A stretch of 64,000 bases of DNA from Thalassobius sp049116315 (GCA_049116315.1 JAGDZD010000021.1:9645-73644), one strand, 5' to 3'; counted from the stretch's first letter, positions 25,625-35,864 are shown. Made by a program: numbers and translations. The notes: generated from the letters alone by a model not told the origin.

Positions 25625-26363
25625 CTATGTCCATCCGCCATCCAGCGTAAATTCCTGCCCCGTGCACATCGCGCTGTCCTCTGCAGCCAAAAACAACGCC
25701 ATCGCGGCGGCGTCTTCGGGCGCGATCTCGCCCGCAAGGGGTTGGTTGTTTGTCAAAAACGCCTGACCAGCCGCGTCGAAATGCTCTCGCCTTTGGCGCT
25801 CGGTCAGCACCCAGCCCGGCATCAAAGTGTTGATCCGCACGTGATGCGGCCCCAACGTCTCAACGAAACTGCGCGTCAGACCATGCACCGCTGATTTTGC
25901 GGTCGTATAGCTGGGTGCCGTGGGCAGCCGGGCTTTCCATGAAATCGACCCAAAATTGATGATGGAGCCTGACTTGCGTTCAATCATCTGCGGCGCCACC
26001 GCCTGTATGGCGAAAAAGGCCGGGCGCAGGTTCACCGCAAAGCTCTGGTCCCAATCTTGGGGGGTCACCTCGCGCCAGTCATGTCGCGCATCATTGGCCA
26101 CGTTATTGACCAAAACATCCACGGTGCCAAAATCCGCAATGGCCGCCTGCAACGCAGCGATATCCGTCACATCGGCACAGATGAACGCTGCCCCGGTGTC
26201 AGCCGCCAGGGCTTCACCCGGTTCCGTGGCCAGATCGACGAACCCAACTCTGGCGCCTTGGCGGCAAAACCCGCGCACCATCGCGGCGCCAATCCCGGTG
26301 GCCCCGCCGGTGATAAACACCGACGCCCCGCGCAAACTGGGATAGCTGGCAAAGCGGCGCGGC

Positions 26364-26371
<8 letters not shown>
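25625..26371 (-). CDS. Short-chain dehydrogenase/reductase
   Basis: 248 aa SDR from the ATG at 26371, which overlaps the upstream ATPase stop by 8 nt; the longer in-frame reading runs through the ATPase and is rejected. Motifs: TGGATGIG near residue 20, VNNVAND (a variant of NNAG), INFGSISWKA and YTTAK near 155. C-terminal EFTLDGGWT is typical. It resembles sugar (L-arabinose, L-fucose or D-xylose) 1-dehydrogenases of the SDR family. Transporter co-transcription suggests it acts on the imported sugar. Confidence 0.85.
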
Positions 26372-27454
<1,083 letters not shown>

Positions 27455-27455
<1 letters not shown>

Positions 27456-28366
27456 TACTTAACGGCTCCTTGGGTCAGACCCCGGACGAAGTAGCGCCCG
27501 CCGAGGAAGTAAATAACAAGAGGTGGGATCGCGGCGATCAGCACAGCTGCAGAGCCAAAGCCATATTCGCTGACCCCGGTGTCATCCGCATTCAAACTCA
27601 TCAACGCAGCGGTGATCGGGCGAAAATCCGAAGACGAGAACGTCACCGCAAACAGGAATTCATTCCAGATAAAGGTGAACTGCCAAATCACCGTCACGAT
27701 GATGATCGGCGGAGCCAAGGGCACCACAATTTTCCAAAAGGTGCGAAAGAACCCTGCCCCATCAATGCGTGCCGCCTTGATCAGATCATCCGGCAGATTG
27801 ATCAGGTAGTTGCGGCAAAACAGCGTGGTGAAACATGTGCCTTGAATGATGTGAACCAAGGCCAGACCGGCCAGAGACTTGGCCAACCCCAGCTTGGCCA
27901 GCGCAATCGCCCAAGGCAGCAGCACCACTTGCGGCGGCAAAAACACCCCGATGGTGATCGCAACAAAGACAATAGAGGCACCGGGCATCTTCCACTTGGT
28001 CAGGGCAAACCCGTTCAACAGCCCCACGCCAGTGGAAATCACCGTTGCCGGCACCACCATCAACATCGAGGCCCAGAAATACGGCTTTACTCCGGTACAA
28101 CTGGCATTGATGCAGGCTGTACTCCAGGCGGTGCCCCAGTTTTCCAAGGTCAATCGTGTGGGCCAGCCAATAAAGCTTTCGCGCAGGATATCCTCGTTAA
28201 AGCGCACCGAGTTTAACGCGATCACCAACAGCGGCATCAACACAAACAGCGCCAGCACCAACAACGTGGCATACAGGGCGATCCGTCCCAGGATCTGCGA
28301 CAGGGTTTTGGGCCGCTTCCGATCCAGATCCGGCATATCGCTTGGGGTCACAGAGCTTATGGTCAT
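27455..28366 (-). CDS. Sugar ABC transporter permease (MalG/UgpE type)
   Basis: 303 aa inner-membrane permease with six predicted helices and the EAA-type loop around DLIKAARIDGAGFFRTF (about residue 205). The start at 28366 is used because it overlaps the upstream permease stop by 4 nt (ATGA) and lies at the beginning of the homologous region. It partners the 28366-29298 permease; the ATPase follows with a one-base overlap. Confidence 0.9.
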
Positions 28367-29298
28367 CACGACGCTCCTTTCTTGCGGCGCATCACAATGT
28401 TCAGCGCAATAATAGGCAGGAAGACAACGATCAGGCCGATCAGCATCCACACCGCCGCCGCAGCGCCCTGCGCCAATTCACCCGCCGCAAACAAGCGGTC
28501 ATAGACAAACATCGCCGGAAAGGTTGTCGAGATACCCGGACCGCCATGGGTCAGCGCCAAGACAAGGTCAAACGTCTTGATTGCGAATTGCAACAAGATG
28601 ATCAAAACCGAAATCATCACCGGCCAAATCGTCGGCAGGATGATGCGACGATAGACTTTGAACATGCTGGCCCCGTCAATTTGACCGGCTTTGACCATGT
28701 CCTGATCCACACCGCGCAACGCCGCCAGAACCATCACCATCACAAAGCCAGAGGCATGCCAGACCGCTGCCAGAACCACCGCATAAAGTGCCGTGTCGCG
28801 ATCCGTGATCAGCGAGAATTTGAAACTCTCCCACCCCATGTTCTGCATAAAGGCTTCAAGCCCGGTTGAGGGGTTCAAAATCCACTGCCACGTGGTGCCG
28901 GTGACGACAAAAGAGATGGCAATTGGATACAGAAAGATTGATCGCAGAAAGTTTTCGCCTTTGACCTTTTGATCCATCAAAATGGCCAAAAAGACCCCAA
29001 CCAATGTGGTCAGAACGATATAGAGCACCCCAAACACCACCAGATTGCTGACGCCATAGGTCCAGCGCGGATTGCGCCACAGACGGGTATAGGCGTCAAA
29101 CCCAGCAAAGTCATAGACCGGCAACAGGGTCGAACTGGACAGCGACAGATAGATATTCCAGATCACAAAGACAAAAATATAGATGCCAGTGGTCAAGATT
29201 GTCGGCAGCAAAACCACTGTGGGCACCAGCTCGGCAAGGCGCGCCGCGCGGGATTTGCGCCGGGGTTTAAACGCGGGAATAGGAAGATCGGCGGGCAT
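28366..29298 (-). CDS. Sugar ABC transporter permease (MalF/UgpA type)
   Basis: 310 aa inner-membrane permease, first helix at about residues 30-52. The EAA loop lies near DQDMVKAGQIDGASMFKVY (about residue 205). The start at 29298 (MPADLP) has GGAG 8 nt upstream and is preferred over an ATG/alternative codon at 29319. It is separated from the binding-protein gene by a hairpin at 29325. Confidence 0.9.
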   Translation of the reverse strand: MPADLPIPAFKPRRKSRAARLAELVPTVVLLPTILTTGIYIFVFVIWNIYLSLSSSTLLPVYDFAGFDAYTRLWRNPRWTYGVSNLVVFGVLYIVLTTLVGVFLAILMDQKVKGENFLRSIFLYPIAISFVVTGTTWQWILNPSTGLEAFMQNMGWESFKFSLITDRDTALYAVVLAAVWHASGFVMVMVLAALRGVDQDMVKAGQIDGASMFKVYRRIILPTIWPVMISVLIILLQFAIKTFDLVLALTHGGPGISTTFPAMFVYDRLFAAGELAQGAAAAVWMLIGLIVVFLPIIALNIVMRRKKGAS

Positions 29299-29324
29299 GG
29301 GTGGCTCCGATTTGGTCAAAGAGA

Positions 29325-29358
29325 TGGGTGGAGCTGCGCAGTGTTACAGCCCCACCCA
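29325..29358 (-). promoter_or_regulatory. Intercistronic hairpin after the binding-protein gene
   Basis: TGGGTGG (29325-29331) pairs with CCACCCA (29352-29358), extended inward by GCTG/CAGC across one mismatch. It lies between the stop of the binding-protein gene (29369) and the permease start (29298), the same placement as in the other importer operons. Confidence 0.7.
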
Positions 29359-29368
29359 AAGGGCAGGA

Positions 29369-30637
29369 TCAGTATTCGTTGATCACAGCTTCGGCCATCG
29401 AACGTGCCGCATCCTCAGAGCTCATGTCGCTGGTGATGAATTCAGAAATCACCGTGAACATCGCTTTGCGGAACTTTTCAGGCACAGCCATGTTATGAGC
29501 CATTGAACGCACCACGGTGCCCGCCTCGGCGGCGGCTTTCAGATCCGTCAGGTTCAAGCGTTGGCATGGGTTAAACTCATCGCCCAACTCAACGTCCATT
29601 CGCGCTGGAATAGAGCCTTTTGCAACGTTGAACACCTTCTGAAACTCGGGCGTCATAATGGTCGAGGCCAACAGGGTTTGACCTTCGATATAGTCGGCTT
29701 TGCTCTGTTCAAAGAACACCACCGAATCCGAGTTCAAGATATACCCGGGCTTGCCATTGTTCATTGGCGCGCCGGCACAAAGGTAATCCACCCCATGCTC
29801 ATAGCCAGCGGCATTCATTGTGCCGATGGCCCAGTCACCATGGAAGTAAAAGCCTGCTTCGCCTTTGGCCATCATGTTCAAAGGCTCTTCCCAGCCACGC
29901 CCCGGAAAGGCATCGTCCATCCAGCCCACCATCAGGCGCAGCTGATCAAACGCAGCAACCATGTCGTCGCCCTGCAGGGCGTCCAGATCCAGATTGATAA
30001 AGGCGTCGCGGAACAGATCGGTGCTGATGCCTTGGACAATCACCTCAAACAAAGTGCCATCGATCCAGTCCTGACCACCATGGGCCACTGGAATGATACC
30101 CGCTGCGGCCATCTTTTCGGCGATCGCGTTGAACTCGGCCCAAGTGGTCGGCAGCTCGGTTGCGCCTGCCGCATCCATTGCGGATTTGCTGGCCCACATC
30201 CAATCAATCCGGTGGATGTTCATTGGGGCGGCCACCCACTCGCCATGAGGCTTCATGACATTCACCAATTCTGGCGCAACCACGTCCTCCCAGCCTTCAG
30301 CGTCGGCCAAATCGTTCAAGTTGGCGGTCAGACCTGTCTTGGCCCATTCGCCAATTTCTGGGCCTTTCAGCTGCACAGCAGAGGGGGGATTGCCTGAAAT
30401 CACATCCGCACGCAGCCGCGCAATGGTGTTAGAGGTGTGGCCCGGCACCGCCGTTTGGTTCCACTCACCCCCTGCGGCGGTGTACATTTCGCCCAGAACG
30501 TTGATCGCTGCGGCATTGGCGCCAGAATGCCACTGGTGCAGCATGTTGGTTTTTGGCTCTGCCATCGCAGCGCCTGCCGAAATCAACGCAATTGCTGTTG
30601 CTGTACCTGTAAGTTGTGTCTTCAGTTTCCGTGTCAT
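29369..30637 (-). CDS. Sugar ABC transporter substrate-binding protein
   Basis: 422 aa periplasmic binding protein of the SBP_bac_1/COG1653 family. The signal peptide is residues 1-26 (MTRKLKTQ, hydrophobic GTATAIALISAG, cleavage after AMA before EPKTN). Family features include ISGNPPSAVQLKGPE near residue 80, LNMMAKGEAGFYFHGDWA near 255 and GSIPARMDVEL near 360. It is the first gene of the leftward operon; its promoter carries the GTTCACGTGAAC palindrome at 30726, a probable LacI site. An AGGAGGGTC site precedes the ATG. Confidence 0.92.
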   Translation of the reverse strand: MTRKLKTQLTGTATAIALISAGAAMAEPKTNMLHQWHSGANAAAINVLGEMYTAAGGEWNQTAVPGHTSNTIARLRADVISGNPPSAVQLKGPEIGEWAKTGLTANLNDLADAEGWEDVVAPELVNVMKPHGEWVAAPMNIHRIDWMWASKSAMDAAGATELPTTWAEFNAIAEKMAAAGIIPVAHGGQDWIDGTLFEVIVQGISTDLFRDAFINLDLDALQGDDMVAAFDQLRLMVGWMDDAFPGRGWEEPLNMMAKGEAGFYFHGDWAIGTMNAAGYEHGVDYLCAGAPMNNGKPGYILNSDSVVFFEQSKADYIEGQTLLASTIMTPEFQKVFNVAKGSIPARMDVELGDEFNPCQRLNLTDLKAAAEAGTVVRSMAHNMAVPEKFRKAMFTVISEFITSDMSSEDAARSMAEAVINEY

Positions 30638-30725
30638 TTGACCCTCCTCGTCGTCATGACTGTGTGAAGTTCGCCAGACCGCTCCTCCGGTCTAGGTCAC
30701 GATAATCTTGCATCTACCACCAATA

Positions 30726-30737
30726 GTTCACGTGAAC
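30726..30737. promoter_or_regulatory. LacI-type operator, copy 1
   Basis: Perfect 12-bp palindrome GTTCACGTGAAC, 89 bp upstream of the binding-protein start at 30637 and 30 bp downstream of the SDR stop at 30767. The identical palindrome lies at 34728-34739 next to the LacI-family gene, which makes that regulator the likely binder. Confidence 0.75.
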
Positions 30738-30766
30738 ATATCAAGGTAAATGTAGTTCCAGGGGCA

Positions 30767-31528
30767 CTAGATCGTGATGCCCCCATCAATTTGAATGGTT
30801 TGACCCGTGATAAACGCTCCCTCATCAGAGGCCAAAAAGGCGCACATGCCTGCAATTTCTTCGACAGTGCCTAACCGTCCAGACGGCTGGCGATCATAGA
30901 AAAACTTCTCCGCATCTTCCTGACTGCCCATCTGGGCCGCCAATTCCGCGATCCGACCTTGCAGACTGGGACTGTCCACCGTGCCGGGGCAAACCGCATT
31001 ACACCGCACTTGATGTTGCAAGTAATCCGAAGCCATCGCCTTGGTCAGCCCAATGACCCCACCTTTGGTGGCGCAATAGGCCGCACGACGCGGAAACCCC
31101 TTAAGCGAGCTGGCCACGGATGCAATCGTGGTGATGCTGCCGCCGTTGAGCTTGATCTTACCGATCGCAGCTTGCAGCACGTAATAGGCACTGTCCAAGG
31201 TGATGGTGCAAGAGCGGCGCCACTCTTCGGGGCCGCACTCTTCGATGGTGCCCTGATGCACATAACCCACCGCATGCACCAAAGTGTCGATCCGGTCGAT
31301 CTGACCAAAATACTGCGCAATCGCTTGGGGGTCGGTGGCATCCAACGCCGCGCAATGGATGCCATCCAAACCCACCATCAGATCTGCGTTCAGATCGCTT
31401 GCATAGACCTCAGCCCCTGCCGCCTGCAGTCGCAACGCAACAGCCCGGCCAATCCCCTGCCCGGCGGCAGTGACAACAGCCACCTTGTTTTTCAAAGGCT
31501 GCGCAAAGTCCTGAGGTCCTGAATGCAT
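30767..31528 (-). CDS. SDR, 2-keto-3-deoxy-L-fuconate (or L-rhamnonate) dehydrogenase-like
   Basis: 253 aa SDR with TAAGQGIG (residues 18-25), IASVASSLKGFPRRAAY and YCATK near 155, then NAVCPGTVDSPSL and C-terminal TIQIDGGITI. This pattern resembles 2-keto-3-deoxy-L-fuconate 4-dehydrogenases and the related BDH2-type SDRs. Eleven nt upstream lies the hydrolase expected to act next. Predicted reaction: NAD-dependent oxidation of the 4-OH (C4) of a 2-keto-3-deoxy-6-deoxyhexonate. It is the last gene of the kinase/enolase/hydrolase/SDR operon. Confidence 0.82.
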   Translation of the reverse strand: MHSGPQDFAQPLKNKVAVVTAAGQGIGRAVALRLQAAGAEVYASDLNADLMVGLDGIHCAALDATDPQAIAQYFGQIDRIDTLVHAVGYVHQGTIEECGPEEWRRSCTITLDSAYYVLQAAIGKIKLNGGSITTIASVASSLKGFPRRAAYCATKGGVIGLTKAMASDYLQHQVRCNAVCPGTVDSPSLQGRIAELAAQMGSQEDAEKFFYDRQPSGRLGTVEEIAGMCAFLASDEGAFITGQTIQIDGGITI

Positions 31529-31539
31529 ATACGCGATCC

Positions 31540-32382
31540 TTACAATGAAACCACAGTTTGAGCTTGCTCGCCCAGACCGTCGATTCCCAGCTTCACTTCA
31601 TCACCCACCTTCAGCCAAACCGGCGGCTTCATGCCCGCACCCACACCCGGAGGTGTCCCCGTGCAGATCAAATCACCCGGCTCCAGACGCATAAACTCGC
31701 TCAGATTGCTGACAATTGTCGCGACATCGAAAATCATTGTGTCGGTATTGCCGTTTTGCATCCGCTGACCATTCACATCCAGCCACATTGGCAGGGCTTT
31801 GGCATCATCCACCTCATCGGCGGTCACAATCCACGGGCCTGTTGGGCAGAAGTTTGGAAAGCCTTTGCCTTTGGCCCATTGTCCACCACGTTCAAGCTGC
31901 CAAGACCGCTCGGACACATCGTTGACCAAGGTAAAGCCCAAGACATGGTCCATCGCCTCTTCTTTGGTGATGTTCAGCGCAGATTTGCCGATCACAATGC
32001 CCAGCTCCACTTCCCAATCCAGCTTGGTCATTTTGGGGCTGTAAAGGATCGGATCAAACGGCGCGCAAAACGTGCCCGACGCTTTGTTGAACAAAATGGG
32101 TTCGGCCGGGATTTCCATCCCCGCTTCTGCGGCGTGGTCGGAATAGTTCAGACCAATGCAATAGATGTTGCGCGGTTGCGCCATTGGCGTGGCAACCCGC
32201 ACCCCATCTTGGGCCACGACGGGCAATGTGCTCAGATCAACTCCGGCCACAGCCGCCACAAGATCTGTGATGCTGTCTGGGCTGATATCGGCGACCAGCG
32301 AACTGATGTCGCGCGCTTCATTCGAAGTGTCCAGCACACAGGGTACCTCTTTGCCTTCGGCCCCTAGTCGTAGAAATTTCAT
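31540..32382 (-). CDS. Fumarylacetoacetate-hydrolase-family enzyme (2,4-diketo-3-deoxy-L-fuconate hydrolase-like)
   Basis: 280 aa FAH-superfamily hydrolase/lyase. The fold signature is IYCIGLNYSDHAAEAG (about residues 73-88), metal ligands in WEVELGIVIG (about 122) and NDVSER (about 155), and the closing GTPPGVG loop (about 240). This subgroup cleaves 2,4-diketo-3-deoxy sugar acids to pyruvate and lactate in non-phosphorylative L-fucose and L-rhamnose pathways. The adjacent SDR would supply the diketo substrate. It overlaps the enolase-like gene by 4 nt. Ureidoglycolate lyase is a less likely alternative. Confidence 0.85.
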   Translation of the reverse strand: MKFLRLGAEGKEVPCVLDTSNEARDISSLVADISPDSITDLVAAVAGVDLSTLPVVAQDGVRVATPMAQPRNIYCIGLNYSDHAAEAGMEIPAEPILFNKASGTFCAPFDPILYSPKMTKLDWEVELGIVIGKSALNITKEEAMDHVLGFTLVNDVSERSWQLERGGQWAKGKGFPNFCPTGPWIVTADEVDDAKALPMWLDVNGQRMQNGNTDTMIFDVATIVSNLSEFMRLEPGDLICTGTPPGVGAGMKPPVWLKVGDEVKLGIDGLGEQAQTVVSL

Positions 32383-33695
32383 GCCTTAAGTCCTTTTGTG
32401 TTTTCCCTGCCCCACCAGGTCTGCGCCAAGGGCTGACCACCAACAAAGCTGTCGGCCCCCAACTCATCCTGAATGCGAAGGCATTCGTTCCATTTGACCA
32501 TACGCTCTGATCGGGTGAAAGATCCAACCTTAAGCTGCCCTCCGCCCAATCCCGTTGACAAATGGCTGATCGAAACATCTTCGGTTTCCCCGGAACGCGC
32601 CGATACAATCGCCCCCCAGTTCTGAAGCGCCGCAGCGCGAAAGGTTTCCACTGATTCAGAGACTGTTCCAGCCTGATTGACCTTAATCAGCACCGCGTTG
32701 CATGCCCCATCTGTCTGGGCTTGGCGCACCAGATTGGCGTTGGTGACCAGATAGTCATCGCCAATGATTTGAACTCGGTCGCCAAATCTTTTGGTAAATT
32801 CAACCATGGCTTCGGGATCATCTTCGCCCACGGGATCCTCGATCGAGGCAATCGGATACGCATCCAGCCATTTGCCCATCAGGTCGATCTGGGCGGCACT
32901 GTCCATGTCACGATCTTCCAGCGCCAGACGATAGGTGCCATTTTTGCCAAATTCCGACGCCGCGATATCCAGCGAAATCACCACGTTTTCACCCGGTTTT
33001 TCGCCCGCTTTTTCAATTGCGGCCACCAAGGTTTCCAACGCCTCTTCGTTGCTGTCAAACATCGGCCACCAGCCGCCCTCGTCGGCCACACCCGCCAGCC
33101 GCCCCCGCGACCGCATGATATCCCCCGCAGCAAAATAGACCTCATTGGTGATTTCCATCACCTCATCAAAGCTGCTGGCGCCGGGCACCATGATCATGAA
33201 ATCTTGGATATCCACACGGCGTCCCGCATGGGCGCCACCGCCAAAAATTTGAATTTCGGGCAAAGGTAGAGACGCTTTGGTGCCATAGTGATCCGCCACA
33301 TGACGCCACAATGGTTTTGCCGCCGCCACCGCAGCGGCATGCAACACTGCCAAAGAGGTCGCCACCGTTGCATTGCCCCCCAATGTCTCTTTCAGGGCAG
33401 ATGAATCCAACGACAGGATCTTGGCGTCCACCGCCTGTTGGTCGGTCACATCCATGCCCACCAAGGCCGGGGCAATCACTTCATTCACTGCGGCCAAAGC
33501 CCGCTGTACATCTTTGCCCTGTAAGGTTTTTCCCCCATCGCGCAGATCAATCGCTTCGCGAGACCCCCGCGAGGCACCCGCCGGGGCAATCGCCCGCCCC
33601 AAGCCGCCGTCTGCGGTGTGCACATCGACCTCAACCGTGGGGTGCCCGCGTGAGTCCCAGACGCGCCGGGCCTTGATGGATTGAATTCCACTCAC
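32379..33695 (-). CDS. Enolase paralogue with substituted active-site residues
   Basis: 438 aa protein aligning with enolase along its whole length. Metal ligands D243, E286 and D313, catalytic-base lysine K338 (VLIKVNQ), K389 (GQLKVGS), acid E206 (DEGG) and H156 (AHAG) are kept. Differences: yeast His373 is replaced by A366 (SARSGE for SHRSGE), the loop Ser39 is A39 (APAGAS for VPSGAS), and Glu168 is D165 (QDFM). These touch substrate phosphate and second-metal contacts, so 2-phosphoglycerate is unlikely to be the true substrate. It overlaps the APH-fold kinase by 4 nt and the FAH hydrolase by 4 nt. Probable role: dehydration of a phosphorylated sugar acid in this pathway (inference). Confidence 0.85.
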   Translation of the reverse strand: MSGIQSIKARRVWDSRGHPTVEVDVHTADGGLGRAIAPAGASRGSREAIDLRDGGKTLQGKDVQRALAAVNEVIAPALVGMDVTDQQAVDAKILSLDSSALKETLGGNATVATSLAVLHAAAVAAAKPLWRHVADHYGTKASLPLPEIQIFGGGAHAGRRVDIQDFMIMVPGASSFDEVMEITNEVYFAAGDIMRSRGRLAGVADEGGWWPMFDSNEEALETLVAAIEKAGEKPGENVVISLDIAASEFGKNGTYRLALEDRDMDSAAQIDLMGKWLDAYPIASIEDPVGEDDPEAMVEFTKRFGDRVQIIGDDYLVTNANLVRQAQTDGACNAVLIKVNQAGTVSESVETFRAAALQNWGAIVSARSGETEDVSISHLSTGLGGGQLKVGSFTRSERMVKWNECLRIQDELGADSFVGGQPLAQTWWGRENTKGLKA

Positions 33696-34705
33696 TTGAT
33701 CGTTTCCTTCGTCTTAGATGTTAGGTGCTCAATAAGGGCCGCCAATGTGTCGACCGGTTCGCCAATCAATTCGCGCGCAATCTTGCGGGTCATCTGCGCC
33801 GTCGGCGCGCTGAGATACTCGACCGGGGATTTGCCATCGACCCGCGCCAACAACAGCATCGGCAGCAGGCGACAGACCCGCTTTTCCAGCCCGTCAGGGT
33901 CTTCCCAGCTTATATAGGGTCTATATGCCGCCCAGAAGGCGCTGATCTGCTCCAGCAGCGCCTGACGGCTCTCTGGCAGGTGCAGCGCCTTCAGGACCAG
34001 ATGGTTCAGACAGAAGGCCGGATCAAACGAGGCATCTCCCATCGTGGCGCATTCCGCGTCCAGCAGGATCGGCGTGCCGTCCCGCAACAGGATATTCTTT
34101 GGGCTGACATCACCGTGCACCAGCACCGTTTCGGCGCGATACAGCTGCGCGGCCATCGCGTGCATCGGTGCTGCCAGATCCGGGTGCCGCTCGGCGGTGA
34201 AACTCAGGTAAGGTTTGATCCGAAGTGCGCTAAAGTCATCTCGGTTGTGAAACGCGCCGCGATCGAAGCTGACCTCAGCAGAGGCCTGATGCACCCGCCC
34301 CACCAAATCTGCAACCTTCGCGGCCTCCCCCTGCAACGGGGCCTGCGCCAACAGCGCATCTTTCCACAGGTAAACACCTGCGCCGTCCAGGAACTCCATC
34401 GCAAAGCCATGCAACGCCTCAGACCGGCCAAACAACTTCACCGCCCCCTCAGGGGCAACAACGGCCGCCGCTTCGAGCCATGCGTATTCTGCGCGGTTGC
34501 GGTGCACTGGCGCGCGCCAGTCCTCGGCCACTTTCAATTTGGCCAACGCAAATTTCATGCAGAGCACCCGCTCGCCAATCGTGACCTTCGCAATATCCGA
34601 CGCCACACCGCCAGTCAGCGGCAGCACCTCAGAAACGGCATCCCCAGATCCCAGATCCAGCTGTGCACACATTTCTTTGCAGCGAAGTTCCAAGTCACTT
34701 GACAC
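33692..34705 (-). CDS. APH/protein-kinase-fold small-molecule kinase
   Basis: 337 aa phosphotransferase of the APH (aminoglycoside/choline/methylthioribose kinase) superfamily. The catalytic loop is HGDVSPKNILL (about residue 203; H-x-D-x4-N) and the metal-binding Asp lies in LLDAECATMGD. A Lys in VLCMKFAL is the probable ATP-binding lysine. A GTG start at 34705 is chosen because AAAGGA is 8 nt upstream and the first upstream in-frame codon (TTG, 34726) would begin at the operator. It is the first gene of the operon ending in the SDR. Context argues for phosphorylation of a sugar or sugar acid rather than an antibiotic. Confidence 0.82.
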   Translation of the reverse strand: MSSDLELRCKEMCAQLDLGSGDAVSEVLPLTGGVASDIAKVTIGERVLCMKFALAKLKVAEDWRAPVHRNRAEYAWLEAAAVVAPEGAVKLFGRSEALHGFAMEFLDGAGVYLWKDALLAQAPLQGEAAKVADLVGRVHQASAEVSFDRGAFHNRDDFSALRIKPYLSFTAERHPDLAAPMHAMAAQLYRAETVLVHGDVSPKNILLRDGTPILLDAECATMGDASFDPAFCLNHLVLKALHLPESRQALLEQISAFWAAYRPYISWEDPDGLEKRVCRLLPMLLLARVDGKSPVEYLSAPTAQMTRKIARELIGEPVDTLAALIEHLTSKTKETIK

Positions 34706-34726
34706 GGAGGGTCCTTTCAATCTCAA

Positions 34727-34740
34727 TGTTCACGTGAACA
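34727..34740. promoter_or_regulatory. LacI-type operator, copy 2
   Basis: Perfect 14-bp palindrome TGTTCACGTGAACA in the 112-bp divergent region between the kinase operon (start 34705) and the LacI-family gene (start 34818). It shares the 12-bp core with 30726-30737. Its position just before the kinase GTG would block that transcript and could also autoregulate the regulator. Confidence 0.78.
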
Positions 34741-34817
34741 ATTAGAATGGCAGAGTGATCTCTGTCAAGACAAGAATTTCTCTTCGTGATAGGCATAGGC
34801 AAAATTTCAGAGGTCAC

Positions 34818-35783
34818 ATGGCAGCACGGGTCACAATAAAATCGATCGCTCAGGATTTGGGAATTTCCCATATGACGGTCTCGCGCGCATTGTCTAACCA
34901 CCCCAATGTGCAGGAAGAAACACGGCGTGCAATCATCGCGCATGCCGACAAATTGGGCTATGTGCGCAGTGCCGTTGCAGCGACGATGCGGGGCGATGGC
35001 AGCCGCATTATTGGCCTGCTCCTGCCCAATATCCTGAACGACTTTTATGCCCGGCTGGCCAATGCGCTGGCCTTGGCCTGCGAGCAGGCGGGGTATCATC
35101 TGATCATCCATCTGACCAATGACGACATCAACACAGAGACCCGCGACCTTCAGCGTCTGCGCGAAGTCGAAGCCAAGGCCGTGCTCATGGTCCCTGCCCC
35201 GGGCTCCACGGCAAAATCGACGCCTCTGCTGGCCAATATGCAAGTGATCCAATTGATCCGTCAGCGCCCCATGGCGCACCCGGCCAACACCATCGTTGTG
35301 CAGGATCACGACGCCATCGTCGCCGCCGTCGCTCATCTCGCCCAGCAAGGGCATCGCAAGATCGGCTTTATCGGCGCCCACCCTGATATGTCTTCGGGCC
35401 GGGAACGGTTTGCGGCCTTTCACCAAGGGCTAAAGCAATCCGCGCTGGATCTAAATCCAGACATCGTGATCACCGACACGCCCAATTTCGAAATGGGCCG
35501 CCAAAGTGCACAACGTTTGCTAGACGATGGCTCTGCAACTGCGCTGGTCTGTGCCGGTGTGGAAATTTCGAATGGGGCGTTGAACGCGATGATGGAATCG
35601 GGACGCACCGATTTTGGCTTTGTTGGCTATGGCGACCCGCCGTTTTATGCTTGGCTGAACGGCGGTGTGTCGACGATCCACCTGCCCGTGTCCGAAATCG
35701 CCGAACAAGCGTTGACGCTTTTGCAAGAGGATACGCGGCCCTCTGACACCTATGGCTATGCGGCAAAATTGGTGGTGCGATAA
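34818..35783 (+). CDS. LacI-family transcriptional regulator
   Basis: 321 aa repressor. The N-terminal LacI helix-turn-helix is at residues 5-50 (VTIKSIAQDLGISHMTVSRA then hinge region), followed by a periplasmic-binding-like sugar-binding domain (about 62-320, with IIGLLLPNIL, IGFIGAHPDMSSG and FGFVGYGDPPFY). The start at 34818 has AGAGG upstream; a longer in-frame reading runs into the intergenic operator region. It probably controls the kinase/enolase/FAH/SDR operon and the sugar importer at 24858-30637 through the two identical GTTCACGTGAAC palindromes. Confidence 0.92.
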   Translation: MAARVTIKSIAQDLGISHMTVSRALSNHPNVQEETRRAIIAHADKLGYVRSAVAATMRGDGSRIIGLLLPNILNDFYARLANALALACEQAGYHLIIHLTNDDINTETRDLQRLREVEAKAVLMVPAPGSTAKSTPLLANMQVIQLIRQRPMAHPANTIVVQDHDAIVAAVAHLAQQGHRKIGFIGAHPDMSSGRERFAAFHQGLKQSALDLNPDIVITDTPNFEMGRQSAQRLLDDGSATALVCAGVEISNGALNAMMESGRTDFGFVGYGDPPFYAWLNGGVSTIHLPVSEIAEQALTLLQEDTRPSDTYGYAAKLVVR

Positions 35784-35784
35784 A

Positions 35785-35815
35785 GACAGGGCCGGCGCAA
35801 AACGCCGACCCTGTC
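35785..35815. terminator. Strong hairpin terminator between LacI and parB
   Basis: GACAGGG-C-CGGCG (35785-35797) pairs with CGCCG-A-CCCTGTC (35803-35815) around the loop CAAAA, starting 2 nt after the LacI stop. It lies between convergent genes and has no long T-run, so it may act in both directions. Confidence 0.8.
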
Positions 35816-35864
35816 TTGTGCCGTTCGCGGCAATGCCTTTGGTATCGCGCACCACCCGGATCAA

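Noticed and set aside
33692..34705. Aminoglycoside-resistance gene
   Set aside because: The APH fold is shared by many metabolic kinases, and coupling to enolase-like, FAH and SDR genes under a LacI regulator argues for sugar metabolism.
30726..34740. GTTCACGTGAAC as chromosomal-type parS
   Set aside because: Chromosomal parS is TGTTTCACGTGAAACA; here each arm is one base shorter and both copies lie in promoters beside a LacI gene, which fits an operator better.
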